Below, piece after piece: positions 8,472 through 16,807 of a stretch of 64,000 bases of DNA. Each line of letters begins with the position of its first letter. Position 1 is the first letter of the stretch. The notes beneath the pieces are model-generated. The model worked only from the letters and a program-made list of their open reading frames with translations, had not been told where the DNA came from and did not search any database. The stretch is from Acidovorax sp. GW101-3H11 (GTDB taxonomy: Bacteria; Pseudomonadota; Gammaproteobacteria; Burkholderiales; Burkholderiaceae_C), in assembly GCF_001633105.1 (NCBI RefSeq), contig NZ_LUKZ01000009.1, positions 781,269 to 845,268 of the forward strand. The letters are read 5' to 3'. The position numbers were made by a program, and so were the translations under genes.

Positions 8472-9407
8472 TTATTTCTCAACCTTTCGCAACGTGTAGC
8501 CAATGCGGGGAAAGTGCACATGCACCGTGCCCGCACGCGGATCGGTGCGGCGCAGGGTGTAGCGGGTGCGGGTGGCGGCGATCAGCTCGCCCTCGGTGGG
8601 TTCGGTGCCAAAACTCTCGGCGGCAATGGCCACCTGGTTGCCCAGCGGGATGCCGTGCTCGTCCTGGAACAGGTCGTCCATCAGGGGCAGCGGGTCCATG
8701 CCCGCAGCCACGGTGATGGCGTCTTGTGCGCTGAACTTTTCCATGCGGCCGTGGCCCAGGGCGGCCATGCGGTCCATCCACTCCAGCACGGCGGGGGTGG
8801 CGGCAAAGATATCGGCCATCACCGGCACACACTGGCGCGTGAACCACAGCGGGTGGTAGGCCGCAAAGTCGGCCAGGCAGGGCTCGGCGCCAAACAGGAA
8901 GTCGTGCTCTTCGGCCATGTGGGCGATGCGGCGCAGGTACGAGCGGTAGGCGGCCGTGGCGTCGGCCGGGCGCAGGCGCTGCATGCCCGCGCTCATCTCG
9001 CGGCGGTCTTCACCAAAGGTCTGGGCAGCGGTGGGCGGCAGGTTGGCAAACATGGCGGCCGCGCCCCTGGGCTGCAGGTTGTAGGCCATGGCGGCCCAGA
9101 ACAGCGTGGTGTCGGCCCACTGCGCAAACACGCGCGACACGCCCTTGAGGTGCGGTGGGTAGAGCACGGGCTCGGGCTGCTCATGCTCCAGCACGTCGCA
9201 GATCAAGGCAGAGTCGCAATAGATGTCGGCGCCGATCTGCAAGAACGGCGTCTTGCGGTAACCGCCCGTGAGCGCCACCACATCGGGCTTGGGCATGATG
9301 CTGGGGATGATCACGGACTTCCAGGCCAGCTGTTTGTAGCCCAGCGCAAGCCGGATTTTTTCGGAGAACGGGGACGAGGGGTAGTGGTGCAGGATGAGGT
9401 GGGACAT
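8472..9407 (-). CDS. Glutathione S-transferase family protein
   Basis: 311 residues. It starts at the ATG at 9407, which has a GGAGACC ribosome site; the TTG 15 nt upstream lies before that site. The N-terminal thioredoxin-like domain reads LILHHYPSSPFSEKIRLALG (candidate catalytic Ser/Tyr near residues 8-14), with the cis-Pro region GGYRKTPFLQIG and the glutathione gamma-Glu contact DSALICDVLE. The C-terminal half is all-helical and about 90 residues longer than a minimal GST, with a final domain of beta character (PLGNQVAIAAESFGTEPTEG). It is adjacent to and probably co-transcribed with the SDR. The substrate is unknown; detoxification of an electrophilic lipid product is possible. Confidence 0.87.
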   Translation of the reverse strand: MSHLILHHYPSSPFSEKIRLALGYKQLAWKSVIIPSIMPKPDVVALTGGYRKTPFLQIGADIYCDSALICDVLEHEQPEPVLYPPHLKGVSRVFAQWADTTLFWAAMAYNLQPRGAAAMFANLPPTAAQTFGEDRREMSAGMQRLRPADATAAYRSYLRRIAHMAEEHDFLFGAEPCLADFAAYHPLWFTRQCVPVMADIFAATPAVLEWMDRMAALGHGRMEKFSAQDAITVAAGMDPLPLMDDLFQDEHGIPLGNQVAIAAESFGTEPTEGELIAATRTRYTLRRTDPRAGTVHVHFPRIGYTLRKVEK

Positions 9408-9432
9408 CGTGGGTCTCCGCAAAAAAGTGAGG

Positions 9433-11094
9433 TCAGGCAGGCAGGGCGCGGTTCAGCAGCAGGTCGAACTCCACACCCGCACCCAGCGTGCCAAAGCTGT
9501 AGCCCCAGTCGCCACCCAGGCGCGAATCGCAGAACGCGCTGAACACGGCGCTGGGCGCGCTGCGGTACAACAGCGCGGCCTGCACGGCCAGGGCCACGTC
9601 CTGCGCCAGGCGGCGGGCTTCGGCCTCGGTGGTCATCGCATCCACACGCAGCGGCAGCGCGCTGGCCATGCGGTCGAGCGCCGGGTGGGCGCCGCGTGCG
9701 GGGGCCAGTTCGTCGGCCAGGGCTGCTGCCGTGTCGGCGCGGCGCACGGCGCGCAGCAAATCCAGCGCCATGATGTTGCCCGCGCCTTCCCAGATGGAGT
9801 TGAGCGGCATCTCGCGGTAGATGCGGGCCATGGTGCCTTCACCGCCCTCTTCCACATAACCGTTGCCGCCGAGGCATTCCATGGCTTCTTGCGCAAACAC
9901 GCTGCCGCGCTTGCACACCCAGAACTTGGCCACGGGCGTGAGCAGGCGGGCCATGACGGCCTCGTGTTCGCTCTTGTCCTTGTGATCGAAAGCGCTCGCA
10001 AGCCTTATGGATAGAGCGGTGGCCGCTTCGCTCTCCAGCGCCAGGTCGGCCAGCACATTGCGCATCAGCGGCTGGTCGATGAGCTTCTTGCCAAACGCCG
10101 AGCGCTGGCGCGTGTGGTGCAGCGCAATGCTGAGCGCCTGGCGCATGAGGCCGCTGGTGCCCAGGGCGCAATCGAGCCGCGTCATGGTGCCCATCTCCAG
10201 GATCTGCGCCACGCCGCGCCCCTCCTCGCCCACGCGCCAGGCCGTGGCGCCGATGAACTCGACCTCGGAACTCGCGTTGGCGTGGTTGCCCAGCTTGTCT
10301 TTCAGGCGCTGGATGCGGATCGCATTGACCGTGTCATCTGGCAGCACACGCGGCAGGAAAAAGCAGGTGAGCCCGCCGGGCGCCTGCGCCAGGATCAGGA
10401 AGGCGTCACACATGGGCGCCGAGAAGAACCATTTGTGCCCGATGATGCGGTAGCGCGCGCCCCAGGCGTCCTCGCCATCGGGCACGGCCTGCGTGGTGTT
10501 GGCGCGCACGTCCGATCCGCCCTGCTTCTCGGTCATGCCCATGCCCATGGTGAGGGCGGATTTTTGCGAGAACAGCGCCAGGCGCGGGTCGTACTGCGTG
10601 CTCGCCAAACCCTTGCTCCAGTCCGCCCACACGGCGGCATTGCCCCGCAAAGCGGGGGTCACGGCGTAGCTCATCGACACGGGGCACAGCACCGACGGTT
10701 CCGCCTCGGTAAACAGCATGAAGCCTGCGGCCCGCTCGATGTGCGCGTGGCCCGTGTCCTGGCGCGACCACGGCGTGGCGTGCAGGCCGTGGCGCAGCGC
10801 GGCACCGATCAGCGCGTGGTAGCTGGGGTGGAACTCGACCACATCGGTGCGGTGGCCGAAGCGGTCGTGGGTGCGCAGCTGCGGCTTGTAAGTGTTGGCC
10901 AGGCGCGCATGGGCCTGCATCTCTGCCGAGCCCATCTCCGCACCCAGCGCCGCCAGCCCCGCCAGCGGCAGGCCGGGGGCATGCAGGCGCAGGGCGTCCT
11001 GCAGGGGCTGGTTGGTGGTGAACAGATTCACATCGGCCCAGGGCGTGCTCTGGTTGAACACCTCGTGGGTGGCGGCAGGGCTGGCAGCGGTCAT
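9433..11094 (-). CDS. AidB-like acyl-CoA dehydrogenase
   Basis: 553 residues, the length of the AidB family. The N-terminal signature THEVFNQSTPWADVNLFTTN and VVEFHPSYHALI are typical of AidB, the flavoprotein linked to protection from alkylating agents in enterobacteria. FAD/acyl-CoA-dehydrogenase motifs follow: GMGMTEKQGGSDVRANTT, GHKWFFSAPMCDAFLILAQA and the C-terminal helical domain with LGGNGYVEE. Its neighbour ogt (2 kb downstream) also repairs alkylated DNA, but the intervening GST/SDR and surrounding fatty-acid genes make a metabolic role equally possible. Residues encoded around 9987-10028 (IRLASAFDHKDKSEHEA region) overlap a dispersed-repeat remnant. Confidence 0.9.
   Translation of the reverse strand: MTAASPAATHEVFNQSTPWADVNLFTTNQPLQDALRLHAPGLPLAGLAALGAEMGSAEMQAHARLANTYKPQLRTHDRFGHRTDVVEFHPSYHALIGAALRHGLHATPWSRQDTGHAHIERAAGFMLFTEAEPSVLCPVSMSYAVTPALRGNAAVWADWSKGLASTQYDPRLALFSQKSALTMGMGMTEKQGGSDVRANTTQAVPDGEDAWGARYRIIGHKWFFSAPMCDAFLILAQAPGGLTCFFLPRVLPDDTVNAIRIQRLKDKLGNHANASSEVEFIGATAWRVGEEGRGVAQILEMGTMTRLDCALGTSGLMRQALSIALHHTRQRSAFGKKLIDQPLMRNVLADLALESEAATALSIRLASAFDHKDKSEHEAVMARLLTPVAKFWVCKRGSVFAQEAMECLGGNGYVEEGGEGTMARIYREMPLNSIWEGAGNIMALDLLRAVRRADTAAALADELAPARGAHPALDRMASALPLRVDAMTTEAEARRLAQDVALAVQAALLYRSAPSAVFSAFCDSRLGGDWGYSFGTLGAGVEFDLLLNRALPA
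9987..10028. repeat. Dispersed repeat remnant inside the AidB-like gene
   Basis: The plus strand contains AAGCGCTCGCAAGCCTTATG followed by GATAGAGCGGTGGCCGC. This shares the TATGGATAGAGCGG core with the intergenic copy at 7518-7572 and the general pattern of family A. It lies in the coding sequence without breaking the frame. Confidence 0.45.
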
Positions 11095-11103
11095 GGCGGC
11101 TCC

Positions 11104-11568
11104 TCAGGCAGCGGGGTGGTCACCCCGTCTCAGCATTTCGACGTGGGGGATGTCGTCTTCCAGGTATTCGTCGGACACGGCCTCAAAACCCAGGCTGCCG
11201 TAAAAGCCCTGCAGGTGCGCCTGCGCGCTGATGCGGATGCCCCGGCCGGGCCACGCCTGGCTGCAGCGCGCAATGCCTTCCGCCATCAGCGCCCGGCCCG
11301 TGCCATTGCCGCGCGCTTCCTTGGCGGTCACCACGCGGCCGATGGAGGGCTCGGGGTAGTTCACGCCCGGGTCTGCCACGCGCAGGCAGGCTTGCAGCAC
11401 GCCCGCCTCGTCGTAGCCCAGCAGGTGGTGCGATTGCTTGTCCGCCCTGTCCGGGTCCTGGTAGGGGCCCTGCTCCAGGATGAAGACCTTGCAGCGCAAC
11501 GCCAGCGCGTCGTGCAGGGCGTGCACGCCCAGGTCGTCGAAGCAGGCCCAAAGCCAACGCAGCGCCAT
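11104..11568 (-). CDS. ElaA-like GNAT acetyltransferase
   Basis: 154 residues with the full GNAT fold: N-terminal LHDALALRCKVFILEQGPYQDPDRAD (the ElaA hallmark), LGYDEAGVLQACLRVADP, the acetyl-CoA-binding segment IGRVVTAKEARGNGTGRALM (R/Q-x-x-G-x-G/A type) and the C-terminal FYGSLGFEAVSDEYLEDDIPHVEM. It should transfer acetyl from acetyl-CoA to an amine, but the physiological substrate of ElaA is unknown. Its start codon overlaps the stop of the upstream reductase gene by one base (TGATG at 11570-11566), indicating translational coupling. Confidence 0.88.
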   Translation of the reverse strand: MALRWLWACFDDLGVHALHDALALRCKVFILEQGPYQDPDRADKQSHHLLGYDEAGVLQACLRVADPGVNYPEPSIGRVVTAKEARGNGTGRALMAEGIARCSQAWPGRGIRISAQAHLQGFYGSLGFEAVSDEYLEDDIPHVEMLRRGDHPAA

Positions 11569-12584
11569 CAGATCAGCTTCACCAGTTGCTTACCGAAGTT
11601 TTTGCCCTTGAGCAAGCCCAGGAAGGCTTCGGGCGCAGCGGCAATGCCGTGGGCAACCGTTTCGCGCGGGCGCAGCTTGCCGGTGCCGACCAGCGTGCCC
11701 AGCTCCTTCAGCGCCTCGGGCCAAACTTCCATGTGCTCGCTCACGATGAAGCCTTCGACCTTCATGCGGTTGATGAGCATGAGCGCGGGATTGGCCATGG
11801 GCAGGGGCGCGCCGTCGTAGCCTGCAATCATCCCGCACAAGGCCACGCGGCTGAAGGCGTTCATGCGCAGCATCACGGCGTCCATGATCCAGCCGCCCAC
11901 GTTCTCGAAGTAGCCGTCGATGCCGTTGGGGCAGGCTTCCTTGAGTGCCTTGGACATGGCCTTTACATCGCTGTGCTCCTTGTAGTCGATGCAGGCATCA
12001 AAGCCCAGCTCGTCCACCGCGTATTTGCACTTGTCAGCACCGCCTGCAATGCCCACCGCGCGGCAGCCGCGCGCCTTGGCCAGGGCGGCAAAGGCGCTGC
12101 CCACGGCGCCGGTGGCGGCGCTCACCACCACGGTGTCGCCCGCCTTGGGCGCGATGATCTTGACCAGGCCGTACCAGGCCGTCACGCCCGGCATGCCCAC
12201 AGCGCCCAGGTAGTGCGACAACGGCACATGGGTGGTATCGACCTTGCGCAGTGCGCCCAGCGCGTTGCCATCGACCACGCTGTACTCCTGCCAGCCGCCC
12301 ATGCCCACCACCTTGTCGCCCACGGCGTACTTGGGGTGCTTGCTCTCGGCCACCTCGCCCACGGTGCCGCCGATCATGACCTCGCCCAGGCCTTGCGACG
12401 CCGCGTAGCTCTTGCTCTCGTTCATGCGGCCGCGCATGTAGGGGTCCAGGCTCAGGAAGTGATGGCGCACCAGCACTTCGCCGTCCTTGAGCTCAGGGGT
12501 GTCCACCGCCACCAGCTTGAAGTTGCTGGCCACGGCCTCGCCGTGGGGGCGGTTGTCGAGAACGATTTGTTGGTTGCGTGGCAT
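11568..12584 (-). CDS. NADP-dependent oxidoreductase, zinc-independent MDR (CurA/leukotriene B4 reductase type)
   Basis: 338 residues. It belongs to the medium-chain dehydrogenase/reductase superfamily subgroup without catalytic zinc. It has an N-terminal GroES-like domain (DGEVLVRHHFLSLDPYMRGRM, the signature of this subgroup), the substrate/cofactor segment GMPGVTAWYGLVKI, the nucleotide-binding AATGAVGSAFAALAKARGCRAVGIAGG and the C-terminal GKNFGKQLVKL. Members reduce the double bond of alpha,beta-unsaturated ketones or aldehydes with NADPH. It precedes and is coupled to the acetyltransferase. A family-A repeat lies just upstream of its start. Confidence 0.92.
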   Translation of the reverse strand: MPRNQQIVLDNRPHGEAVASNFKLVAVDTPELKDGEVLVRHHFLSLDPYMRGRMNESKSYAASQGLGEVMIGGTVGEVAESKHPKYAVGDKVVGMGGWQEYSVVDGNALGALRKVDTTHVPLSHYLGAVGMPGVTAWYGLVKIIAPKAGDTVVVSAATGAVGSAFAALAKARGCRAVGIAGGADKCKYAVDELGFDACIDYKEHSDVKAMSKALKEACPNGIDGYFENVGGWIMDAVMLRMNAFSRVALCGMIAGYDGAPLPMANPALMLINRMKVEGFIVSEHMEVWPEALKELGTLVGTGKLRPRETVAHGIAAAPEAFLGLLKGKNFGKQLVKLI

Positions 12585-12609
12585 GAGAGGCTCCTTCAGT
12601 GTGAAATCA

Positions 12610-12664
12610 CTATCAATTTAATAGCTATAAGCGCTTATCTGTTGCGCGGAAACGGCCATTTTTA
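12610..12664. repeat. Dispersed repeat, family A
   Basis: CTATCAATTTAATAGCTATA, AGCGCTTATC and GCGCGGAAACGGCCATTTTT in order. It matches the copy at 59868-59924 nearly base for base in its second half (GCGCGGTAACGGCCATTTTT) and also matches the in-frame segment of selO. It occupies the gap between the PaaI-like gene and the oxidoreductase start. Confidence 0.8.
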
Positions 12665-12679
12665 TTCGGAAAAACTGGC

Positions 12680-13111
12680 TCAATCGGTGGAAATCACCTT
12701 GAGCCCGTGGGCGCTGCGGTTGTCCACCGGCAGGCGCCGCACATACTTGAACGTGCCCGTGGCATGGCTGCAGATGCGGCCCTGCGCGTCGTACACCGTG
12801 CCCTCGGTAAACGCCATGGTGGCCGTGCGGTGGATGAGCCGCCCCTTGGCCACCAGCGGCCCGCGCGCGGGCTGCATGAAGCTGGTCTTCATCTCGATGG
12901 TGACCACACCCATGTCTGGCGTCTCGCTGCGCGCAGCCGTGGCCATGGTCACGTCCAGCAGCGTCATCGACGCACCGCCATGCGTCACGTCAAACGAGTT
13001 CAGGTGCTCAGGTTTGGCTTCGTAGCGCAGCTCGGACTCGCCGCCTTCCATGCGGTGCAGCGTGAAGCCGAGGTGGCTGACAAAGGGGATTTCGACACCA
13101 AAACTTTTCAC
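12680..13111 (-). CDS. PaaI-family hotdog thioesterase
   Basis: 143 residues with the hotdog-fold thioesterase pattern: GFTLHRMEGGESELRYEAKP, LNSFDVTHGGASMTLLDVTMATAA (HGG motif and following helix) and VTIEMKTSFMQPARGPLVAKG. Members hydrolyse acyl-CoA thioesters. The gene lies among beta-oxidation and SDR genes, so hydrolysis of accumulating acyl-CoA intermediates is plausible. The substrate chain length cannot be inferred. The ATG at 13111 is preceded by a weak ribosome site. The repeat at 13155-13254 lies upstream. Confidence 0.9.
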   Translation of the reverse strand: MKSFGVEIPFVSHLGFTLHRMEGGESELRYEAKPEHLNSFDVTHGGASMTLLDVTMATAARSETPDMGVVTIEMKTSFMQPARGPLVAKGRLIHRTATMAFTEGTVYDAQGRICSHATGTFKYVRRLPVDNRSAHGLKVISTD

Positions 13112-13154
13112 GGCATGTCCTCAATAGACGAACTAAAAAACTGGCACTGCCCAA

Positions 13155-13254
13155 GCCAGCGACCGCCGCGCAAGGGCCGCCCCGCCGCGGTGGCGGTGTC
13201 CCCCTTCCCGGCGAAGCCGAGAGAAGGGGGAAGGCGCAAAGCACCTCAGGGGGA
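13155..13254. repeat. Dispersed repeat, family B (CAAGGGCCGCCCC...CTCAGGGGG)
   Basis: It contains GCAAGGGCCGCCCCGCCGCG, GGGGGAAGGCGCAAAGCACC and CTCAGGGGG. Similar units are at 56140-56211 (same orientation) and, inverted, at 25811-25885. It fills the gap between the SDR stop and the PaaI-like start. Confidence 0.75.
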
Positions 13255-13257
13255 TGA

Positions 13258-14049
13258 TCACCCTCCCGTGACGATGCTCACGCCCCCATCCACCGCGAGC
13301 CACTGGCCGGTGATGTGCTTGCCTGCATCCGAAGCGTACAGCGCGCACAGGCCCTTCAAATCTTCGTCGTCGCCCAGTCGGCCCAGCGGGGCATGGGCAG
13401 CCAGCGCTTCCTCGCCCATGGCCTTGAGCGTACCCACCGTCATCTTGCTCGGGAAGAACCCCGGGCAGATCGCATTGACGCGGATGTTGTACGCGCCCCA
13501 TTCGGCAGCCAGTGCGCGCGTGAAGTTGATCACAGCGCCCTTGGAGGTGTTGTAGGCAATGGTGTTCATGCCCTTGGGATTGCCGCCCAGGCCCGCGATG
13601 GACGCCACGTTGATGATGCTGCCGCTGCGGCGGCCGATCATGCTGTGCTTGGCGATGTGCTGGCTGAGGATGAAGTAGCCGCGCACGTTCAGGTTCATCA
13701 CCTTGTCCCAGGCGTCCACCGGGTGGTCTTCGGCGGGCGCGCCCCAGGCGGCACCGGCGTTGTTGATGAGGATGTCCACATGGCCCAGGCACTCCAGCGT
13801 TTCGTCGGCCAGGCGGCGGATGTCGGTCTCGTTGGCGCAGTCGGCAGCGATCCAGCGGGCATCGATGCCTGCGGCCTGCAGCTCGGCGGTGGCTTCTTCC
13901 AGATCGGAGGCCTTGCGCGAGCTGAGCATGATCTTGGCGCCTGCTTCGCCCAGCGCATGCGCCAGTTGCAGGCCCAGGCCGCGCGAGCCGCCGGTCACCA
14001 GGGCGGTCTTGCCGGTCAGGTCAAACAGTTGTTGGATAGTGCGTGTCAT
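13258..14049 (-). CDS. SDR family oxidoreductase (3-oxoacyl-reductase-like)
   Basis: 263 residues from the ATG at 14049, which has a good AAGGAGAC ribosome site; longer upstream frames are non-coding. Motifs: TGGSRGLGLQLAHALG (nucleotide binding), LSSRKASDLEE (Arg after strand beta-2, favouring NADP), DILINNAGAAWG, SIINVASIAG, YNTSKGAVINFTRALAAEW (catalytic Tyr/Lys) and RVNAICPGFFPSKMT. It resembles FabG/RhlG-type 3-oxoacyl or gluconate-type reductases. Its role is probably reduction of a 3-keto lipid intermediate, but the substrate is uncertain. The end of the gene abuts repeat family B. Confidence 0.9.
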   Translation of the reverse strand: MTRTIQQLFDLTGKTALVTGGSRGLGLQLAHALGEAGAKIMLSSRKASDLEEATAELQAAGIDARWIAADCANETDIRRLADETLECLGHVDILINNAGAAWGAPAEDHPVDAWDKVMNLNVRGYFILSQHIAKHSMIGRRSGSIINVASIAGLGGNPKGMNTIAYNTSKGAVINFTRALAAEWGAYNIRVNAICPGFFPSKMTVGTLKAMGEEALAAHAPLGRLGDDEDLKGLCALYASDAGKHITGQWLAVDGGVSIVTGG

Positions 14050-14173
14050 GGTGTCTCGTCTCCTTGGGTTTATCGGAACATTCTCGGCGCCGATCGTCAA
14101 CCGGGCCGGTGTTTGCAGCAGCCATTGTGCGGCGCAACGCGGGGCCATTGTGTCGCCCCGGTGTCGGCGCCAG

Positions 14174-14213
14174 TTCAGCGCCACTTCGGCACAGCTTCAG
14201 CGCCACTTCGGCA
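14174..14213. repeat. Tandem duplication, 22-bp unit
   Basis: TTCAGCGCCACTTCGGCA occurs twice, at 14174-14191 and 14196-14213, separated by CAGC. It lies in the 170-bp gap between the small membrane protein stop (14220) and the SDR start (14049). It may be a local slippage product or a pair of binding sites. Confidence 0.7.
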
Positions 14214-14219
14214 GCAAGC

Positions 14220-14420
14220 TCAGTCTGTTTTCAGGCGCGCGCGCACGGCAATCAGCACCACGCCCACGGCGGCCGCCAGCCCACCGCCCAGCGCCAGGCT
14301 CCAGCCCAGGGCAGCGTCGCTGCGCCCGGTAGCCAGGCCCAGCACCAGCGTGAGCAGGCCACCGTAGATCAGCACCCAGATCAGCTTGTGCAGTCGCTGC
14401 AGGTTTTGGGAAGTGGCCAT
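14220..14420 (-). CDS. Small two-TM membrane protein (66 aa)
   Basis: ATG at 14420, two bases after the stop of the acyl-CoA dehydrogenase gene (TGACCATG), so probably translationally coupled. An N-terminal short amphipathic stretch (SQNLQRLHKL) is followed by two hydrophobic segments: WVLIYGGLLTLVLGLATG (about 16-33) and LGWSLALGGGLAAAVGVVLI (about 38-57), and a basic tail RARLKTD. The topology suggests both ends in the cytoplasm. The family is not recognised. The association with an acyl-CoA dehydrogenase recalls small inner-membrane helper proteins, but that is inference. Confidence 0.7.
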   Translation of the reverse strand: MATSQNLQRLHKLIWVLIYGGLLTLVLGLATGRSDAALGWSLALGGGLAAAVGVVLIAVRARLKTD

Positions 14421-14422
14421 GG

Positions 14423-16282
14423 TCAAAATGCATCCTCGGGAAAGCTGGCGCAGGTCGCATCGCGCGTGCTGACCACCTGCAGCCAGGCGCCGATCTTGGG
14501 CAGCTCATAGTGAAAGAAATAGCGCATGGACCCCATGCGGCCCACGCTGGCGGGCTGCGCCAGTGCGGCGTCATCGGCCAGCGTGGCCAGCGCCAGGTCC
14601 AGCCACACCCAGGCCAGCACCGTGTGGCCAAAGGCCTGCATGTAAGGCACGGCATTGGCCAGCGCATCGGCCGGCTGGCCCGTGGCCCAGGCGGCCTTGG
14701 TGGCAGCGCCCACCTGCTGCAGCGCCGCGCCCAGCGCATTGGCATGGGCTGCCAGTGCAGGGACCTGGATCGCACGCTCGATGGTGGCGTTGATGCGCCC
14801 AGCGAGCAGTTGCAGGCCCCGGCCGTTTTCCATCAGCACCTTGCGGCCCAGCAGGTCCATGGCCTGGATGCCGTGCGTGCCTTCATGGATCATGTTCAGG
14901 CGGTTGTCGCGCCAGTACTGCTCCACCGGGAAGTCGCGCGTGTAGCCGTAGCCGCCGTGGATCTGGATGGCCAGCGAGTTGGCCTCCAGGCAGAACTCGC
15001 TGGGCCAGCTTTTGGCGATGGGGGTGAGCACTTCCAGCAGCAGGCGGGCTTCGTCGGCCGCAGCGGCGTCGCCCGAGTGCTGCTCGTCCACCAGGCGGGC
15101 ACAGAACAGGTTGAGCGCCAGCGCGCCCTCGCCATACGACTTCTGGGCCAGCAGCATGCGCTTGACATCGGCGTGTTCAATGATGCGCACCTGGGGCTGG
15201 GCAGCATCCTTGACCACGGCCGCAGCGCCTGCCGCATCCTTGGGGCCCTGCACGGGGCGGCCCTGGGGGCGGTTCTTGGCGTAGTCCAGGCTGGCGTAGT
15301 AGCCCGCCAGGCCGAGCATGGTGGCGGCCATGCCGATGCCGATGCGCGCCTCGTTCATCATGTGGAACATGCAGGCGAGGCCCTTGCCGGGCTGGCCCAC
15401 CAGGTAGCCCACGGCACCGGCCTGGCCTTCGACGGGGAACTTGCCTTCGCCAAAGTTGAGCAAGGTGTTGGTGGTGCCGCGCCAGCCCAGCTTATGGTTC
15501 AGGCCCGCCAGCGCCACATCGTTGCGCACGCCGGTGAGGTTGCCCTGGGTGTCCACGAGCTTCTTGGGCACGATGAACAGCGAGATGCCGCGTGTGCCCG
15601 GCACCAGCTTTCCGTCCGCCCCGGGGATCTTGGCCAGCACCAGGTGCACGATGTTCTCGGTCAGCTCATGGTCGCCCGAGCTGATCCACATCTTGTTGCC
15701 GGTGAGGCGGTAGCGCGGGCCCAGCGGGTCGGCCTCATAGCCCTCGCCGTCGGGCACAGCGCGCGTAGCCACATCCGACAGCGACGAGCCCGCCTGGGGT
15801 TCGGACAAACACATGGTGCCCGACCAGCGGCCATTGAATTCATTGAGCGCAAACACCTCTTTCTGCAGCGCCGTGCCATGCGCCATCAGCAAATTGGCAT
15901 TGCCCGAGGTGAGCAGGTTGGAGCCGATGCTGATCGAGGCCACCGCGAAGAAGCTGTTGGCCGCTGCTTCGAGCGCATAGGGCAGCTGCATGCCGCCAAT
16001 CTCGTAGTCCTGCGCGGCCGACAGCAAGCCCGATTCTGCGTAGGCCTTGCGTGCCTCGTAGGTGGCCTGGGGCAGGATCACCTTCTCGCCATCGAAATGC
16101 GGCTCTTCGGTGTCTACCGTGCGGTTGAAGGGGGCGTATTTCTCGCGTGCGATGCGCTCGCAGGTGTCGAGCACCGCGTCGAAGGTTTCACGCGAATGGT
16201 CGGCAAAGCGTGCGCGGGCCGCGAGGGCCTCGGCGCCCAGCCAGTCGTAGAGCAGGAAGTCGAGCGTGGAACGCAAGGTCAT
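14423..16282 (-). CDS. Acyl-CoA dehydrogenase (large, ~620-aa type)
   Basis: 619 residues, the longer FadE5/DmdC-like class with an extra C-terminal domain. Motifs: MCLSEPQAGSSLSDVATRAV (FAD-binding segment), LTGNKMWISSGDHELTENIVHLVLA, LGWRGTTNTLLNFGEG, GYGYTRDFPVEQYWRDNRLNMIHEGTHGIQ (which holds the catalytic Glu region) and a C-terminal four-helix region. It carries out the first oxidation of beta-oxidation, acyl-CoA to 2-enoyl-CoA, passing electrons to ETF. It lies downstream of, and on the same strand as, the thiolase and multifunctional enzyme genes, making a full cycle with them. Confidence 0.93.
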   Translation of the reverse strand: MTLRSTLDFLLYDWLGAEALAARARFADHSRETFDAVLDTCERIAREKYAPFNRTVDTEEPHFDGEKVILPQATYEARKAYAESGLLSAAQDYEIGGMQLPYALEAAANSFFAVASISIGSNLLTSGNANLLMAHGTALQKEVFALNEFNGRWSGTMCLSEPQAGSSLSDVATRAVPDGEGYEADPLGPRYRLTGNKMWISSGDHELTENIVHLVLAKIPGADGKLVPGTRGISLFIVPKKLVDTQGNLTGVRNDVALAGLNHKLGWRGTTNTLLNFGEGKFPVEGQAGAVGYLVGQPGKGLACMFHMMNEARIGIGMAATMLGLAGYYASLDYAKNRPQGRPVQGPKDAAGAAAVVKDAAQPQVRIIEHADVKRMLLAQKSYGEGALALNLFCARLVDEQHSGDAAAADEARLLLEVLTPIAKSWPSEFCLEANSLAIQIHGGYGYTRDFPVEQYWRDNRLNMIHEGTHGIQAMDLLGRKVLMENGRGLQLLAGRINATIERAIQVPALAAHANALGAALQQVGAATKAAWATGQPADALANAVPYMQAFGHTVLAWVWLDLALATLADDAALAQPASVGRMGSMRYFFHYELPKIGAWLQVVSTRDATCASFPEDAF

Positions 16283-16333
16283 GGGGTCTCCTTGTGGTTG
16301 GCATGCCCGCGCTCCTCCTGCTCTGCGCGAGGA

Positions 16334-16807
16334 TCAGCGTGCGGGCAGCACGATGTTCTTGAAACACCAGAACTCCATGTCCGAATCGGGCCTGGGCTGG
16401 CAGCTGGCCTCTCCCAGCTGCAGGCGCGTGGCACCTGCGGGGAGCGGCGGGAAAGTGATCTTCAGAAACTTGCTGCGGCCGGGTTTGACCACATCCATCT
16501 TGACATTGCACAGCGTCAGCCCACCGATGGACTGCTGCTGCAGCACCGTGCCGCTGCCCAGGTCCTTGAGAGTGAACGCATCGGGCGATCCCGTGGGCTG
16601 CGCGCAGGCCTCGAATGCCTCGTTGGTGCTGTTCTTCACCAGCAGCGTGACGCGGGTCTGCTTGGCATCGACCACCACCTCCTGCAGCACCACGTCCGGG
16701 TCGGACTCCAGCGGCAGCTGGAGCTTGAAGCTCTGGGCATGGGCACTGCATGCCATGGCAAGTGCGGACAGTGCAGCAAAAAGGCGAAAGGAGGACGTGC
16801 GACGCAT
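16334..16807 (-). CDS. Secreted/periplasmic hypothetical protein (157 aa)
   Basis: ATG at 16807 (MRRTSSFRLFAALSALAMACSAHAQ): a clear Sec signal peptide with AHAQ cleavage near residue 25. The mature part is about 130 residues, beta-rich, and has four Cys (near 68, 100, 136 and 147) that could form two disulfides. There are no membrane segments. The family is not recognised. It is inserted between the acyl-CoA dehydrogenase and thiolase genes on the same strand, with 51 bp to the former. Whether it is functionally linked to fatty-acid use is unknown. Confidence 0.75.
   Translation of the reverse strand: MRRTSSFRLFAALSALAMACSAHAQSFKLQLPLESDPDVVLQEVVVDAKQTRVTLLVKNSTNEAFEACAQPTGSPDAFTLKDLGSGTVLQQQSIGGLTLCNVKMDVVKPGRSKFLKITFPPLPAGATRLQLGEASCQPRPDSDMEFWCFKNIVLPAR

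Noticed and set aside
7692-9542. 616-codon plus-strand frame antisense to the SDR and GST genes
   Set aside because: Both minus-strand genes show clear family motifs and abut each other; the plus frame has none.
10114-11820. 568-codon plus-strand frame
   Set aside because: Antisense to the AidB-like and ElaA-like genes, with composition typical of antisense translation (His, Gln and Gly-rich).
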